Shown here: one piece after another, positions 28,810-37,236 of the stretch
Layout of the letters: every line of letters starts with the position of its first letter
Numbering within the stretch: position 1 is the stretch's first letter
Assembly (NCBI RefSeq): GCF_020510445.1
Contig: NZ_JAHBAG010000001.1
Location: forward strand, 1,712,501-1,776,500
DNA: 64,000 nt
From: Hydrogenophaga taeniospiralis
GTDB taxonomy: Bacteria; Pseudomonadota; Gammaproteobacteria; Burkholderiales; Burkholderiaceae_C
Reading direction: 5' to 3'
Position numbers and translations under genes: made by a program
The notes under the pieces: model-generated
Seen by the model: the letters and a program-made list of their open reading frames with translations, nothing else
What the model was told of the DNA's origin: nothing
Databases searched by the model: none

Positions 28810-29595
28810 TCATGGAGCGCTCACGGCGCCCATGCGTGCAACGATGGTGCCGGCACGCCGCGCGAGATAGGCCGAACCCTGACGAGTCTCGAAAAACTTC
28901 GGCGACGGCAGCATCACCGCCAGCCGGGCCGCTTCATAGGCGCTGAGTTTGGCGGCGGGCTTCTTGAAGTAACGCTGCGCCGCGGCCTCCGCGCCGAACA
29001 CGCCTTCGCCCCACTCCACGCTGTTGAGATAGATCTCCAGGATGCGTTCCTTGCTCAGCAGGGCTTCGAGCGTGAGCGTGAGCACCAGTTCCTGCCCCTT
29101 GCGCATCAGATTGCGTTCGCCCGAGAGCAGCAGGTTTTTGGCCAGCTGCTGGGTGATGGTGGAGCCACCGATGATCTTGGGGGGCTTGACGGCCTTGAGC
29201 GCGGCTTCGGCCACCTCGGGCTTTTTGGCCAGACGGCGTTCGAGCTCTTCGATGCGCTTTTCGGCCAGTTGCTGGCGGCGTTCGTTCTTGGTCCAGGCCG
29301 ACTCGATGGCCTCCCAGTCGACACCGCCGTGGTCGGCGAACCCTGCGTCCTCGGACGCCATCACCGCGCGCTTGAGGTGCGGGCTGATCTGGTCGTAGTC
29401 CACCCACTGGGCCGACCAGCGCCAGTTCTTGTCCGTGGTCAGGCTCCCGCGGGCGACCTGCCAGGCCTCGGAGCGCATGAACGCCGTGCTCTGGGGATCG
29501 ATCACCACCATGAGCGCGATGCGCAGCACGAAAAACAGCTGCAGCGCCAGACCGGCGAGCAGCACCCACAACAACCAACGACCGATGGATTTCAT
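28810..29595 (-). CDS. mtgA: MtgA, monofunctional peptidoglycan glycosyltransferase
   Basis: The protein has 261 residues. One N-terminal membrane helix precedes a GT51 domain with the catalytic ASEDAGF, GGSTITQQLAKNLLL and the later ILEIYLNSVEWG and GAEAAAQRYF. It polymerises lipid II glycan strands in the periplasm without a transpeptidase domain. Compared with my memory of E. coli MtgA it has about 32 extra residues, charged and helical (NERRQQLAEKRIEELERR and on), between the EDAGF and GGSTITQQ motifs. Confidence 0.93.
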   Translation of the reverse strand: MKSIGRWLLWVLLAGLALQLFFVLRIALMVVIDPQSTAFMRSEAWQVARGSLTTDKNWRWSAQWVDYDQISPHLKRAVMASEDAGFADHGGVDWEAIESAWTKNERRQQLAEKRIEELERRLAKKPEVAEAALKAVKPPKIIGGSTITQQLAKNLLLSGERNLMRKGQELVLTLTLEALLSKERILEIYLNSVEWGEGVFGAEAAAQRYFKKPAAKLSAYEAARLAVMLPSPKFFETRQGSAYLARRAGTIVARMGAVSAP

Positions 29596-29631
29596 GCCAG
29601 GAACCGATCCAGTGCAGAGGGGGAGCTCAGC

Positions 29632-29710
29632 CAGAACACCGCGGAACCGGCTTCGCCGGGCCGCAGGTGTTGCCCGCTTGAGGGGGTGGCGCGAAGCGAC
29701 GCGGGGGTGG
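29632..29710 (-). repeat. Palindromic 3'-flanking repeat, copy E
   Basis: On the minus strand it starts 4 bases after the TonB-like gene stop: CCCCCGCGTCGCTTCGCGCC, CCCCCTCAAGCGGGC, then CAACACCTGCGGCCCGGC and GAAGCCGGTTCCGCGGTGTTC. It lies between two genes of the same leftward run. Confidence 0.8.
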
Positions 29711-29714
29711 TCAT

Positions 29715-30584
29715 TTACTGACTGGTCATTTGTGTCTGCAAGGTCGCGTCGCGCGTGAAGCGAAAACGCGACACCACCACGATCTGGTCGGCCCGGCGGC
29801 GCATGGCCTCGTTGAAGCGCCCGAAGCCCAGGCTGCGCACGATGGCCTGGGCCCGGCGGTCCAGCGTCGGGGTGCCCGAGGACTGCACCACCTCGGTGTC
29901 GAGCACGGCGCCGGTGTGGTTGACGGTGATGACCATGGTCAGATCTCCGTAGAGTTTGCGCCCGCCGGACTCGGGAAAGTTGCTGGTGCCCCGGTCCTCG
30001 ATCTTGCGGCGCAGCTCGTCGTAATAGATCGCGTACACCTCTTCGCGCGTGGCCGGGCTGATGTAGCGCTTCTTGGGCCGGTTGTTCTCTTCGTTGATGC
30101 GCTTTTCGATCTCGGCCAGGATCTTCACCAGGGCCTGGCGCTTCTGTTCGCGCTCGATCGCCGCCTGGCTGGGGTTGAGCGCCTCCAGATCGGGCGGGGG
30201 CAGGTTGGCCAGCTGCTGCCGCACCTGGGCCAGGATCTGTTGTTGTTTTTCTTTGAGCGCCTCGATCCGTCGCTCGTCTTCCTCGGGCGTGTCGCCCACG
30301 CGCGCCACCATGTTGGGGGGCAATGGCGAGGTGGCGCGGATTTTCTTGTCGGATTCGCCGCCACCGGCCAGCGAGGCCTGGGCGATCGCCAGCGCCTTGT
30401 CGGGACGCTGGTCGCTGCGGGCGTTGACCAGGATGACCTCCAGCGGCGAATCCTGGAACACCCGGTCAAAGCTCTGCGGGTCGACGAAGCGCACGGTCAG
30501 CAGCGCCGCGTGCACGGCCACCGACACGCCCAGCGCCAGCTGCAGCGTGCTCAGGTTCTTGAAGAAGGTCAGGGCGGTTTTCAC
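29715..30584 (-). CDS. TonB-family (TonB/TolA C-terminal) protein
   Basis: The protein has 289 residues. A membrane helix at about 12-34 is followed by a long charged, helical spacer (EKQQQILAQVRQQL, REQKRQALVKILAEIEKR) and a TonB C-terminal domain at about 190-289 with LYGDLTMVITVNHTGAV and ALDRRAQAIVRSLG-like strands. TonB proteins link inner-membrane energy to outer-membrane transport, but the helical middle also recalls TolA. No ExbBD genes are near. The GTG at 30584 was chosen because the membrane helix follows at once. Confidence 0.75.
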   Translation of the reverse strand: MKTALTFFKNLSTLQLALGVSVAVHAALLTVRFVDPQSFDRVFQDSPLEVILVNARSDQRPDKALAIAQASLAGGGESDKKIRATSPLPPNMVARVGDTPEEDERRIEALKEKQQQILAQVRQQLANLPPPDLEALNPSQAAIEREQKRQALVKILAEIEKRINEENNRPKKRYISPATREEVYAIYYDELRRKIEDRGTSNFPESGGRKLYGDLTMVITVNHTGAVLDTEVVQSSGTPTLDRRAQAIVRSLGFGRFNEAMRRRADQIVVVSRFRFTRDATLQTQMTSQ

Positions 30585-30609
30585 GCGCGCATTATCCGGG
30601 CTGTGCGGC

Positions 30610-32700
30610 TCATGCCGCCGGAGCGGTCCCGGCCGGCTCGGCGCTCTCGGCGGCCGGCCCCCCGGGCGCGTCCGCACCGTCGTCCAGATCGATCGCCAGA
30701 GCCAGCGGTGCCACCAGGTCGCCCTCGTCGCCATCGCCCTCGTCCGCGCTGTCGTCGCTCACTTCGTCCACCGGCAGGTCCAGCCGCTCGATCACCGTGC
30801 CGCCCACCTCCAGCGTCATTTCGTCGATGTCACCCAGGCGCACCCGCACGTGCGCACCGCGCGGCAGGCCCTCGGTGCCCAGCACCGGCAGCACCAGCGG
30901 CAGGCTGTCGGCGCGCACCAGGTTGTCCTTGATCAGGGTGGCGGTCAACTCGGAGATTCCCGCTTGCTGCAGGTGCTTGAGCGTCCAGTAGCGTTCCATG
31001 CCGTTCTGGAAACCGTTGTAGGCGGTGTAGGCGGCGTCGAAGCTGCTGATGATGGCAAACAGGTTGGCGTCCTTGGGCTTGAACGGCGCGGCGAGCGCGG
31101 CGGTCTTGCCGTGGCGCGCGCAGGCGATGATCTGCCACTGGTTGACCATGTCCACGTAGCGGCGCAGGGGCGAGGTGCTCCAGGCGTAGCTCTTGACGCC
31201 GATGCCCGCGTGCGGCTGCGCCTTGGTGCCCATGCGCACCTTCACGCCGGGCGCCAGGCTGGCCTGGCTGCGGTAGATGCCGGGCACGCCGCATTCGGCC
31301 AGCCACTGGCCCCAGCTGCTGTTGGCCAGGATCATGGCCTCGGCCACCATCAGGTCCAGCGGCGCGCCGCGCGAACGCGTGCCGATCACCACGGTTTCGC
31401 TGCCGTCGGGCTCGCTGCCAGTCACACCGGTGAGCTTGAAGGTGTAGTCGGGCCGGTTGAAGTTCTCCGGCTTGCCGCGCACCACCTCGCGCTGCGCCTT
31501 CAGGTGGCGCGCCAGGCGGAAGATGAAGGCCAGTGTGGGCTGCAGCGCGGCAATCTCGGGGGCCGCATCGCCAGCGGTGGCACCGTCGCTCAGCCAGTCT
31601 TCGGTGATCACGGTGTCGAGCTGGTCGTGGCGCAGGTTCAGCGCGATCGGCACACGCTCCAGCACGGTGCGGCTGTCCTTGGGTTCGAGCGTGGCTTCGT
31701 CGAACGTGACGTAGAGCGACACGGCCGGGCAGTCGCGCCCGGCCATCAGGGTGTAGGTCTGCACCACCTCGTCGGGCAACATGGTGATCTTGTGGCCCGG
31801 CATGTAGACCGTGGACAGGCGGTGGCGCGCCACCTGGTCGATGGCGCTGTCGGGCACGATGGCCAGGCCGGGCGCGGCGATGTGCACGCCCAGCGTGACG
31901 GTGCCGCTGCCCAGGCCCTGCAGCGAGAGCGCGTCGTCGATCTCGGTGGTGTGCGAGTCGTCGATGGAAAAGGCCTGCACGGTGGCCAGCGGCAGCTCGT
32001 CGGCGATGGCGGGCGCCTGCAGCGCCGGGAAGCCCGTGCCTTTGGGGAACTGGTCGAACAGGAAACGCTGCCAGTGGAACTGGTAGGCGCTGGTGATGGC
32101 ACCGGCGTTGCGCAGCAGCGCCAGCGGCGCGGTGTGGCTGTTGCGCGCGGCCTCCACCACGGCCTTGTATTCGGGACCGTTCTTGTCGGGCTTGAACAGG
32201 ATCTTGTAGAGCTGCTCGCGCACGGGTTGCGGGCACTGGCCGCTGGCCAGCTCGGCGGCCCAGGCCTCGATCTGCGCCTGCACCTGCTTTTTCTTTTCGA
32301 TCGCGGCCAGCGCCTGCGCCAGGATCTCGGGCGGCGCTTTCTTGTAGCGCCCCTTGCCGGCGCGGCGGAAATAGTGCGGTGCACCCTGCAGGCAGAGCAG
32401 GGCGGCGACCTGTTCGGCGGTGCCCGCGCTGGTGCTGAAGTACTCGCGCGCCAGCTCGGCAAAGCCGAACTCGTCCTCGGGCGCGAACTCGTAGGCCAAC
32501 TCCAACTCCATGCTCTCGGCCAGCGCGCTGGCGGCGGGCATGAGCTGGGCGGGGGCGGGTTTGTCAAAGCGCAGCAAGGCGTTGGTGGCCTTGACCTTCA
32601 CGCGTTTGCCCGATTCGAGCTCCACCTGCAGGGAACTTTCGGCTTCGGACAGCAGGCGGCCGGTCATCAATTTGCCGGCTTCATCGAACAGAATGTGCAT
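30610..32700 (-). CDS. RNase II/RNB-family exoribonuclease
   Basis: The protein has 696 residues. The RNB catalytic domain shows the four-aspartate cluster in IDDSHTTEIDDALSL, then VHIAAPG, YMPGHKITMLPDEVV and the late STSPLRRYVDMVNQWQ. These enzymes degrade RNA 3' to 5'. The N-terminus (MHILFDEAGKLMTG) and a Glu/Asp/Pro-rich acidic tail of about 50 residues are unlike RNase R, and a normal S1 domain is not obvious. The ATG at 32700 gives the plausible start. An RNase R-like role is possible but not shown. Confidence 0.85.
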   Translation of the reverse strand: MHILFDEAGKLMTGRLLSEAESSLQVELESGKRVKVKATNALLRFDKPAPAQLMPAASALAESMELELAYEFAPEDEFGFAELAREYFSTSAGTAEQVAALLCLQGAPHYFRRAGKGRYKKAPPEILAQALAAIEKKKQVQAQIEAWAAELASGQCPQPVREQLYKILFKPDKNGPEYKAVVEAARNSHTAPLALLRNAGAITSAYQFHWQRFLFDQFPKGTGFPALQAPAIADELPLATVQAFSIDDSHTTEIDDALSLQGLGSGTVTLGVHIAAPGLAIVPDSAIDQVARHRLSTVYMPGHKITMLPDEVVQTYTLMAGRDCPAVSLYVTFDEATLEPKDSRTVLERVPIALNLRHDQLDTVITEDWLSDGATAGDAAPEIAALQPTLAFIFRLARHLKAQREVVRGKPENFNRPDYTFKLTGVTGSEPDGSETVVIGTRSRGAPLDLMVAEAMILANSSWGQWLAECGVPGIYRSQASLAPGVKVRMGTKAQPHAGIGVKSYAWSTSPLRRYVDMVNQWQIIACARHGKTAALAAPFKPKDANLFAIISSFDAAYTAYNGFQNGMERYWTLKHLQQAGISELTATLIKDNLVRADSLPLVLPVLGTEGLPRGAHVRVRLGDIDEMTLEVGGTVIERLDLPVDEVSDDSADEGDGDEGDLVAPLALAIDLDDGADAPGGPAAESAEPAGTAPAA

Positions 32701-32741
32701 GGGCGCGATTGTCCCATGCGCACGGATGGGCGCCGCCAGGT

Positions 32742-33362
32742 TCAGGTCGCCAGGGCCAGGAAGTCGAAGAGCGCGTCGATGTGCGCATCGAAGTCGCTGA
32801 TGGCGTGGTCGCTCCCGGGCAACAGGCGAAGCTCGCCACCGGCGCAGAAAGCCCGCATCTCGCGCCAGTCCAGCACCTCGTCGCCCTGCGCCACGATGGC
32901 GAACTGCCGCCCGGGCGAGGCCGGGTGCGGCGGCGACAGGCGCGCGATGTCGGCTTCCAGCGTGCGGAGTTCGTTCACGAAACCGGGCTGGAAGAAAAAG
33001 CGCTCCTGCGGGTCGTGCCAGGCGGTCTGTTCGCCGATGTATTTCGCCAGATCGCGCGCCGGGAACACCGCCGGGTTCAGCAGCGCGGCGCGGCAACCGG
33101 TTTGCAGTGCCAGCCAGCGGGCGTAAAACCCGCCCAGCGAAGACCCCACCACGGCCATGGTGGTCCGGGGCCAGTCGGCGGTGCCCTCGGTCACCAGGGC
33201 CATGGCTTCGCGCGGCGAGGGCGGCAACTGGGGGCACCACCAGGTCACGCCCGGGTGCCGCTGCCGCACGCGCGCCGCCACTTTCTGCGCCTTCATGGAT
33301 CGGGGCGACGAACGGAAGCCGTGCAGGTAGAGCAGGTGGGTGGTGGCAGCAGGGGGAATCAT
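32742..33362 (-). CDS. YqiA/YcfP-type alpha/beta-hydrolase (esterase)
   Basis: The protein has 206 residues. LYLHGFRSSPRSMKA forms the oxyanion region, GSSLGGFYA holds the nucleophile Ser, and GDEVLDW and GSDHAI hold the likely Asp and His. The fold matches small YqiA-type esterases whose natural substrate is unknown. It is divergent from rodA with only 23 bp between the two starts, so one promoter must overlap the other gene. It is the first gene of the leftward run to ruvC. Confidence 0.82.
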   Translation of the reverse strand: MIPPAATTHLLYLHGFRSSPRSMKAQKVAARVRQRHPGVTWWCPQLPPSPREAMALVTEGTADWPRTTMAVVGSSLGGFYARWLALQTGCRAALLNPAVFPARDLAKYIGEQTAWHDPQERFFFQPGFVNELRTLEADIARLSPPHPASPGRQFAIVAQGDEVLDWREMRAFCAGGELRLLPGSDHAISDFDAHIDALFDFLALAT

Positions 33363-33385
33363 GGGGCGAAGGATAATCGGGCTTC

Positions 33386-34540
33386 ATGGCCGCGACTTTC
33401 GACAAACCCACCCTGCTGCAACGCATCGCCCCGATTTTTCAGGGTTTTGACGGCCCGCTCGCGCTGGCCGTGCTGCTCATGGCCGCGGCCGGCCTCGTGA
33501 CCATGTATTCGGTGGGCTTCGACCACGGAACCCGTTTTGCCAACCACGGCCGCAACATGCTGCTGGCCGCGGGCGTGCTGTTCCTCGTGGCCCAGGTGCC
33601 TCCGCAGCGGCTGATGGCGCTGGCCGTGCCGCTGTACACGGTGGGCGTGTTGCTGCTGCTGGCGGTGTTTCTGTTCGGCATTGAAAAGAAGGGCGCGCAG
33701 CGCTGGCTCAACGTGGGTGTCGTCATCCAGCCCAGCGAACTCATGAAGATCGCCATGCCGCTGATGCTGGCCTGGTGGTTCCAGCGCCGCGAGGGCCTGC
33801 TCAAACCATTGGACTTCGTGGTGGCCGTGGTGCTGCTGGCGGTGCCCGCCGCGCTCATCCTCAAGCAACCCGATCTGGGCACCGCCCTGCTGGTGCTGGC
33901 CTCAGGCGTTTTCGTCATCTTCTTTGCCGGCCTGAGCTGGAAGCTGATCCTGCCCCCGGTGGTCGTTGGCGTCATCGGCATCGTCACGCTGATCGCGATG
34001 GAGCCGCAATGGTGCGCCCCCGGGGTGGACTGGCAGGTGTTGCACGAGTACCAGCGCCAGCGGATCTGCACCCTGCTGGACCCGTCCAAGGACCCGCTGG
34101 GCAAGGGTTTTCACATCATCCAGGGCATGATCGCCATCGGCTCGGGCGGGGTCTGGGGCAAGGGTTTCATGCAGGGCACACAGACCCACCTGGAATTCAT
34201 CCCCGAGCGCACCACGGACTTCATCTACGCGGCGTTCTCGGAAGAGTTCGGCCTGGTCGGCACCTTGGGCCTGATGGCGGGCTTCATTTTCCTGGTCGTG
34301 CGCGGGCTGCTGATCGCGGTGGAGGCGCCCACGCTGTTCGCCCGGCTGCTGGCCGGGGCCATCACGCTCAACATCTTCGTCTACGCCTTCGTCAACATGG
34401 GCATGGTCAGCGGCATCCTGCCGGTGGTGGGCGTGCCGCTGCCGTTCGTGAGCTATGGAGGTACCGCCATGGTGACGCTGGGGGTGGGGCTGGGCATTCT
34501 GATGTCGATCGCCAAGTCCAAGCGCTTGATGCAATCATGA
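33386..34540 (+). CDS. rodA: RodA, SEDS glycosyltransferase for cell elongation
   Basis: The protein has 384 residues and about ten membrane helices. RodA polymerises lipid II in the elongasome with PBP2. Landmarks are TMYSVGFDHG, KGAQRWLNVG, IQPSELMKIAMPL, KQPDLGTALLV, ERTTDFIYAAFSEEFGLVG and LPFVSYGGTA. It is distinguished from FtsW by the lack of the N-terminal cytoplasmic tail and by the RodA-type IQPSELMK. The usual partners mreBCD and mrdA are not beside it here. Its stop overlaps the next ATG. Confidence 0.93.
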   Translation: MAATFDKPTLLQRIAPIFQGFDGPLALAVLLMAAAGLVTMYSVGFDHGTRFANHGRNMLLAAGVLFLVAQVPPQRLMALAVPLYTVGVLLLLAVFLFGIEKKGAQRWLNVGVVIQPSELMKIAMPLMLAWWFQRREGLLKPLDFVVAVVLLAVPAALILKQPDLGTALLVLASGVFVIFFAGLSWKLILPPVVVGVIGIVTLIAMEPQWCAPGVDWQVLHEYQRQRICTLLDPSKDPLGKGFHIIQGMIAIGSGGVWGKGFMQGTQTHLEFIPERTTDFIYAAFSEEFGLVGTLGLMAGFIFLVVRGLLIAVEAPTLFARLLAGAITLNIFVYAFVNMGMVSGILPVVGVPLPFVSYGGTAMVTLGVGLGILMSIAKSKRLMQS

Positions 34541-35559
34541 GTGCGAGTACGGGCCCCCACGCTCCGCCACTGCGCGGGTCGCTGCCCCCCGAGGGGGCTG
34601 ATCCGGCTGGGGGCGGCCCGGCGCCGGATCGTCAGAGCTCCCACGCTCCGCCGCTGCGCGGGTCGCTGCCCCTGGTTCAGGTGGCCGTGGTCGGTGCTGG
34701 GAACATGGGCGGCGCCATGGCGGCGCGGCTGTGTGAACAGGGTTGGACCGTGGTGGTGTGCGACATCGACCCGTTGCGGCAGCAACAAGCGCTGGATGCC
34801 GGCGCCCACCTGGCCGACACGCCCGAGACCGCCGCTCGCGCGTTGGCGCCCGACGGCGTGCTGATCGTCTGCGTGGTCGATGCCGGGCAGTCGTCCGAGG
34901 TGCTGCTGGGTGCGCAGGGGGCTGCGCCGGCGTTGCGCGCGGGTCAGGCCGTGATGCTGTGCCCGACCATCGCCCCGCAGGACGCCGAAAGCCTGGCCTC
35001 GGCGCTTTCCGCACGGGGAGTGGACTGCATCGACGCCCCCATGTCCGGCGGCCCGGCGCGGGCGCGCGACGGCGGCATGAGCCTGATGCTGGCCGCGCCG
35101 GACGCCGTGCTCGCGCGCCACGCCGGCCTGCTCGACGCCCTGTCATCGAAGCAGTTTCGCGTCAGCGAGCGGGTGGGCGATGGCGCGCGCACCAAGCTGG
35201 TCAACAACCTGCTGGCGGGCATCAACCTGGTGGGCGCGGCCGAGGTGCTGGCGCTGGCCGAGCGCCTGGGGCTGGACCTGGGCACCACCTTGTCGGTGAT
35301 CGAGCAGTCCAGCGGCCAGAGCTGGATCGGTTCGGACCGCATGCGCCGGGCCCTGGCGGACGACTTCGCGCCGCGCGCCCACGTGACGCTGCTGGAAAAA
35401 GACACCCGGCTGGCGGTGGAAGCCGCCACGGCGGCCGGCTTCACGGGCCCCTTGGGCGCGCGCGCCGCCACCGTGTTCGCCCAGGCCCATGCGGCCGGGC
35501 TGGCCGAGCAGGACGATGCGGCGCTGTTGACCCTGCTGCGCCGGCCGGCCAGCGCCTGA
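34537..35559 (+). CDS. NAD(P)-binding beta-hydroxyacid dehydrogenase (HIBADH-like)
   Basis: The protein has 340 residues. The dinucleotide motif VVGAGNMGGAMA starts at about residue 50, APMSGGPARA is the substrate-binding loop, and the catalytic Lys lies in GDGARTKLVNNL. The family oxidises 3-hydroxyisobutyrate, tartronate semialdehyde or similar acids; the exact substrate is not clear. The first 45 or so residues are encoded by palindromic repeat sequence and have no place in the family fold. A GTG at 34681 would start just at the Rossmann fold. The ATG at 34537 overlaps the rodA stop. Confidence 0.8.
   Translation: MSASTGPHAPPLRGSLPPEGADPAGGGPAPDRQSSHAPPLRGSLPLVQVAVVGAGNMGGAMAARLCEQGWTVVVCDIDPLRQQQALDAGAHLADTPETAARALAPDGVLIVCVVDAGQSSEVLLGAQGAAPALRAGQAVMLCPTIAPQDAESLASALSARGVDCIDAPMSGGPARARDGGMSLMLAAPDAVLARHAGLLDALSSKQFRVSERVGDGARTKLVNNLLAGINLVGAAEVLALAERLGLDLGTTLSVIEQSSGQSWIGSDRMRRALADDFAPRAHVTLLEKDTRLAVEAATAAGFTGPLGARAATVFAQAHAAGLAEQDDAALLTLLRRPASA
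34552..34675 (+). repeat. Palindromic repeat with partial second copy, at the dehydrogenase 5' end
   Basis: GCTCCGCCACTGCGCGGGTC and GCTGCCCCCCGAGGGGGCTG, then GGGGCGGCCCGGCG, form one unit (34552-34624). A truncated second unit begins CCACGCTCCGCCGCTGCGCG (from about 34641) and runs to 34675. The same layout in reverse lies inside murD at 16000. Confidence 0.7.
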
Positions 35560-35660
35560 CGCAGCCGCCCACGCCGAGGGGGCGCCGACCACCGGTCGCT
35601 TGCCGCGGGCCCATGACCTTGCCGCCAGCGCGCGGACCCGCTCCTTCTTACAATGTCCTC

Positions 35661-37121
35661 ATGATTGCTCGCGAACCCACCCTGGCCCGTCTGGCCACCG
35701 CACAGACCCTGCTGCTCGAACCCTTTGGTCTGAGTCCGTCCCACCTGCAGCGTGCGCTCGGCGAGATCATGTCGCACGGCGTGGACGACGCCGACCTGTA
35801 TTTCCAGACCACCCGCAGCGAGGGCTGGAGCCTGGAAGAGGGCATCGTCAAGACCGGCAGTTTCAGCATCGACCAAGGCGTGGGCGTGCGCGCCGTCAGC
35901 GGCGAAAAGACCGCGTTTGCCTATTCGGACGACCTGTCCTGGGACTCGTTGATCGACGCCGCCCACACGGTGCGCTCCATCTCGGCGCAAGGGCAGGGCC
36001 GCAAGGTGCGGGTGCCCGCGGTCAAGGTGTCGAAATCGCGCTCGCTCTACCCGGGCCTGGACCCCATCGGCACCATGGACAGCACCGCCAAAGTCGCGTT
36101 GCTGGAAAAGGTGGAGCGCCTGGCCAAGGCCAAGGACCCCCGCGTGGTGCAGGTCATGGCCGGTCTGGCGGCCGAACACGATGTGGTGCTGGTGGCCCGC
36201 GCCGACGGCACCCTGGCCGCCGATGTGCGCCCCCTGATCCGCTTGTCGGTCACCGTCATCGCTGAGCAGAAAGGTCGGCGCGAAATCGGCTCCTCCGGCG
36301 GTGGTGGCCGTTTCGGGCTGGCGTATTTCGACGACGCCATGGTGCAGTCCTATGTGGACGAAGCGGTGTCCGCGGCACTCACCAACCTCGATGCGCGCCC
36401 GGCACCCGCGGGCGAGATGACGGTGGTGCTCGGCCCCGGCTGGCCCGGTGTGCTGCTGCACGAGGCCGTGGGCCATGGCCTTGAAGGTGATTTCAACCGC
36501 AAGGGCTCGAGCGCGTTCGCGGGCCGCATCGGCCAGCGCGTGGCCGCCAAGGGCGTGACCGTGCTCGACGATGGCACCATTGCCGACCGCCGCGGCTCGC
36601 TCAACGTGGACGACGAAGGCCATACCTCGCAGAAGAACGTGCTGATCGAAGACGGCATCCTGCGTGGCTACATCCAGGACGCCATGAACGCCCGTCTGAT
36701 GGGGGTGAAGCCCACCGGCAACGGCCGGCGCGAGAGTTATGCCCACGTGCCCATGCCGCGCATGACCAACACCTACATGCTCGGTGGCGACAAGAGCGCG
36801 GACGAGATCGTGGCCAGCATCAAGAAGGGCCTGTACGCCACCAACTTCGGTGGCGGCCAGGTGGACATCACCAGTGGCAAGTTCGTCTTCTCCGCCAGCC
36901 AGGCCTACTGGGTGGAAAACGGCCAGATCCAGTACCCCGTGAAGGGCGCCACGCTGGTGGGCAGTGGTCCAGAGTCGCTCAAGAAGGTGAGCATGATCGG
37001 CAACGACATGCGCCTGGACAGCGGCGTGGGCACCTGCGGCAAGGAAGGCCAGAGCGTGCCGGTGGGTGTGGGCCAGCCCACGCTGCGCATCGACGGTCTG
37101 ACCGTCGGCGGCACGGCTTGA
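35661..37121 (+). CDS. tldD: TldD, metalloprotease subunit
   Basis: The protein has 486 residues. TldD forms a heterodimeric zinc protease with TldE (PmbA) and is known for CcdA antidote degradation and microcin B17 maturation. The metal site HEAVGHGLEGD is at about 267-277. GRRESYAHVPMPRMTNTYM and TSGKFVFSASQAYWVENG are family blocks. The partner gene pmbA is not in the window. The ATG at 35661 follows a 100-bp gap after the dehydrogenase that holds only GC-rich, repeat-like sequence. Confidence 0.95.
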   Translation: MIAREPTLARLATAQTLLLEPFGLSPSHLQRALGEIMSHGVDDADLYFQTTRSEGWSLEEGIVKTGSFSIDQGVGVRAVSGEKTAFAYSDDLSWDSLIDAAHTVRSISAQGQGRKVRVPAVKVSKSRSLYPGLDPIGTMDSTAKVALLEKVERLAKAKDPRVVQVMAGLAAEHDVVLVARADGTLAADVRPLIRLSVTVIAEQKGRREIGSSGGGGRFGLAYFDDAMVQSYVDEAVSAALTNLDARPAPAGEMTVVLGPGWPGVLLHEAVGHGLEGDFNRKGSSAFAGRIGQRVAAKGVTVLDDGTIADRRGSLNVDDEGHTSQKNVLIEDGILRGYIQDAMNARLMGVKPTGNGRRESYAHVPMPRMTNTYMLGGDKSADEIVASIKKGLYATNFGGGQVDITSGKFVFSASQAYWVENGQIQYPVKGATLVGSGPESLKKVSMIGNDMRLDSGVGTCGKEGQSVPVGVGQPTLRIDGLTVGGTA

Positions 37122-37161
37122 AGTGCGGCACCCTCGCCGCCCTGTGCTACATTTCGATCCC

Positions 37162-37236
37162 ATGTCTTCGCGCTTCGCCTTCTTTGCCTTTTATTTTTGG
37201 TTCTCTGTCCCTGGCGGACGAGAGGCGAGGCTGTAA
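37162..37236 (+). CDS. Phe-rich leader peptide of aroG
   Basis: A 24-codon frame starts MSSR and continues FAFFAFYFWF: six Phe codons, one Tyr and one Trp in ten codons, plus no other aromatic cluster nearby. It ends at TAA 37234. It lies 100 bases before aroG and just before a terminator, the layout of amino-acid attenuators. A ribosome short of charged tRNA-Phe would stall at 37174-37203. No clear Shine-Dalgarno precedes the ATG; an in-frame GTG at 37144 is an alternative start. It is too short to be found by usual gene calling. Confidence 0.7.
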   Translation: MSSRFAFFAFYFWFSVPGGREARL

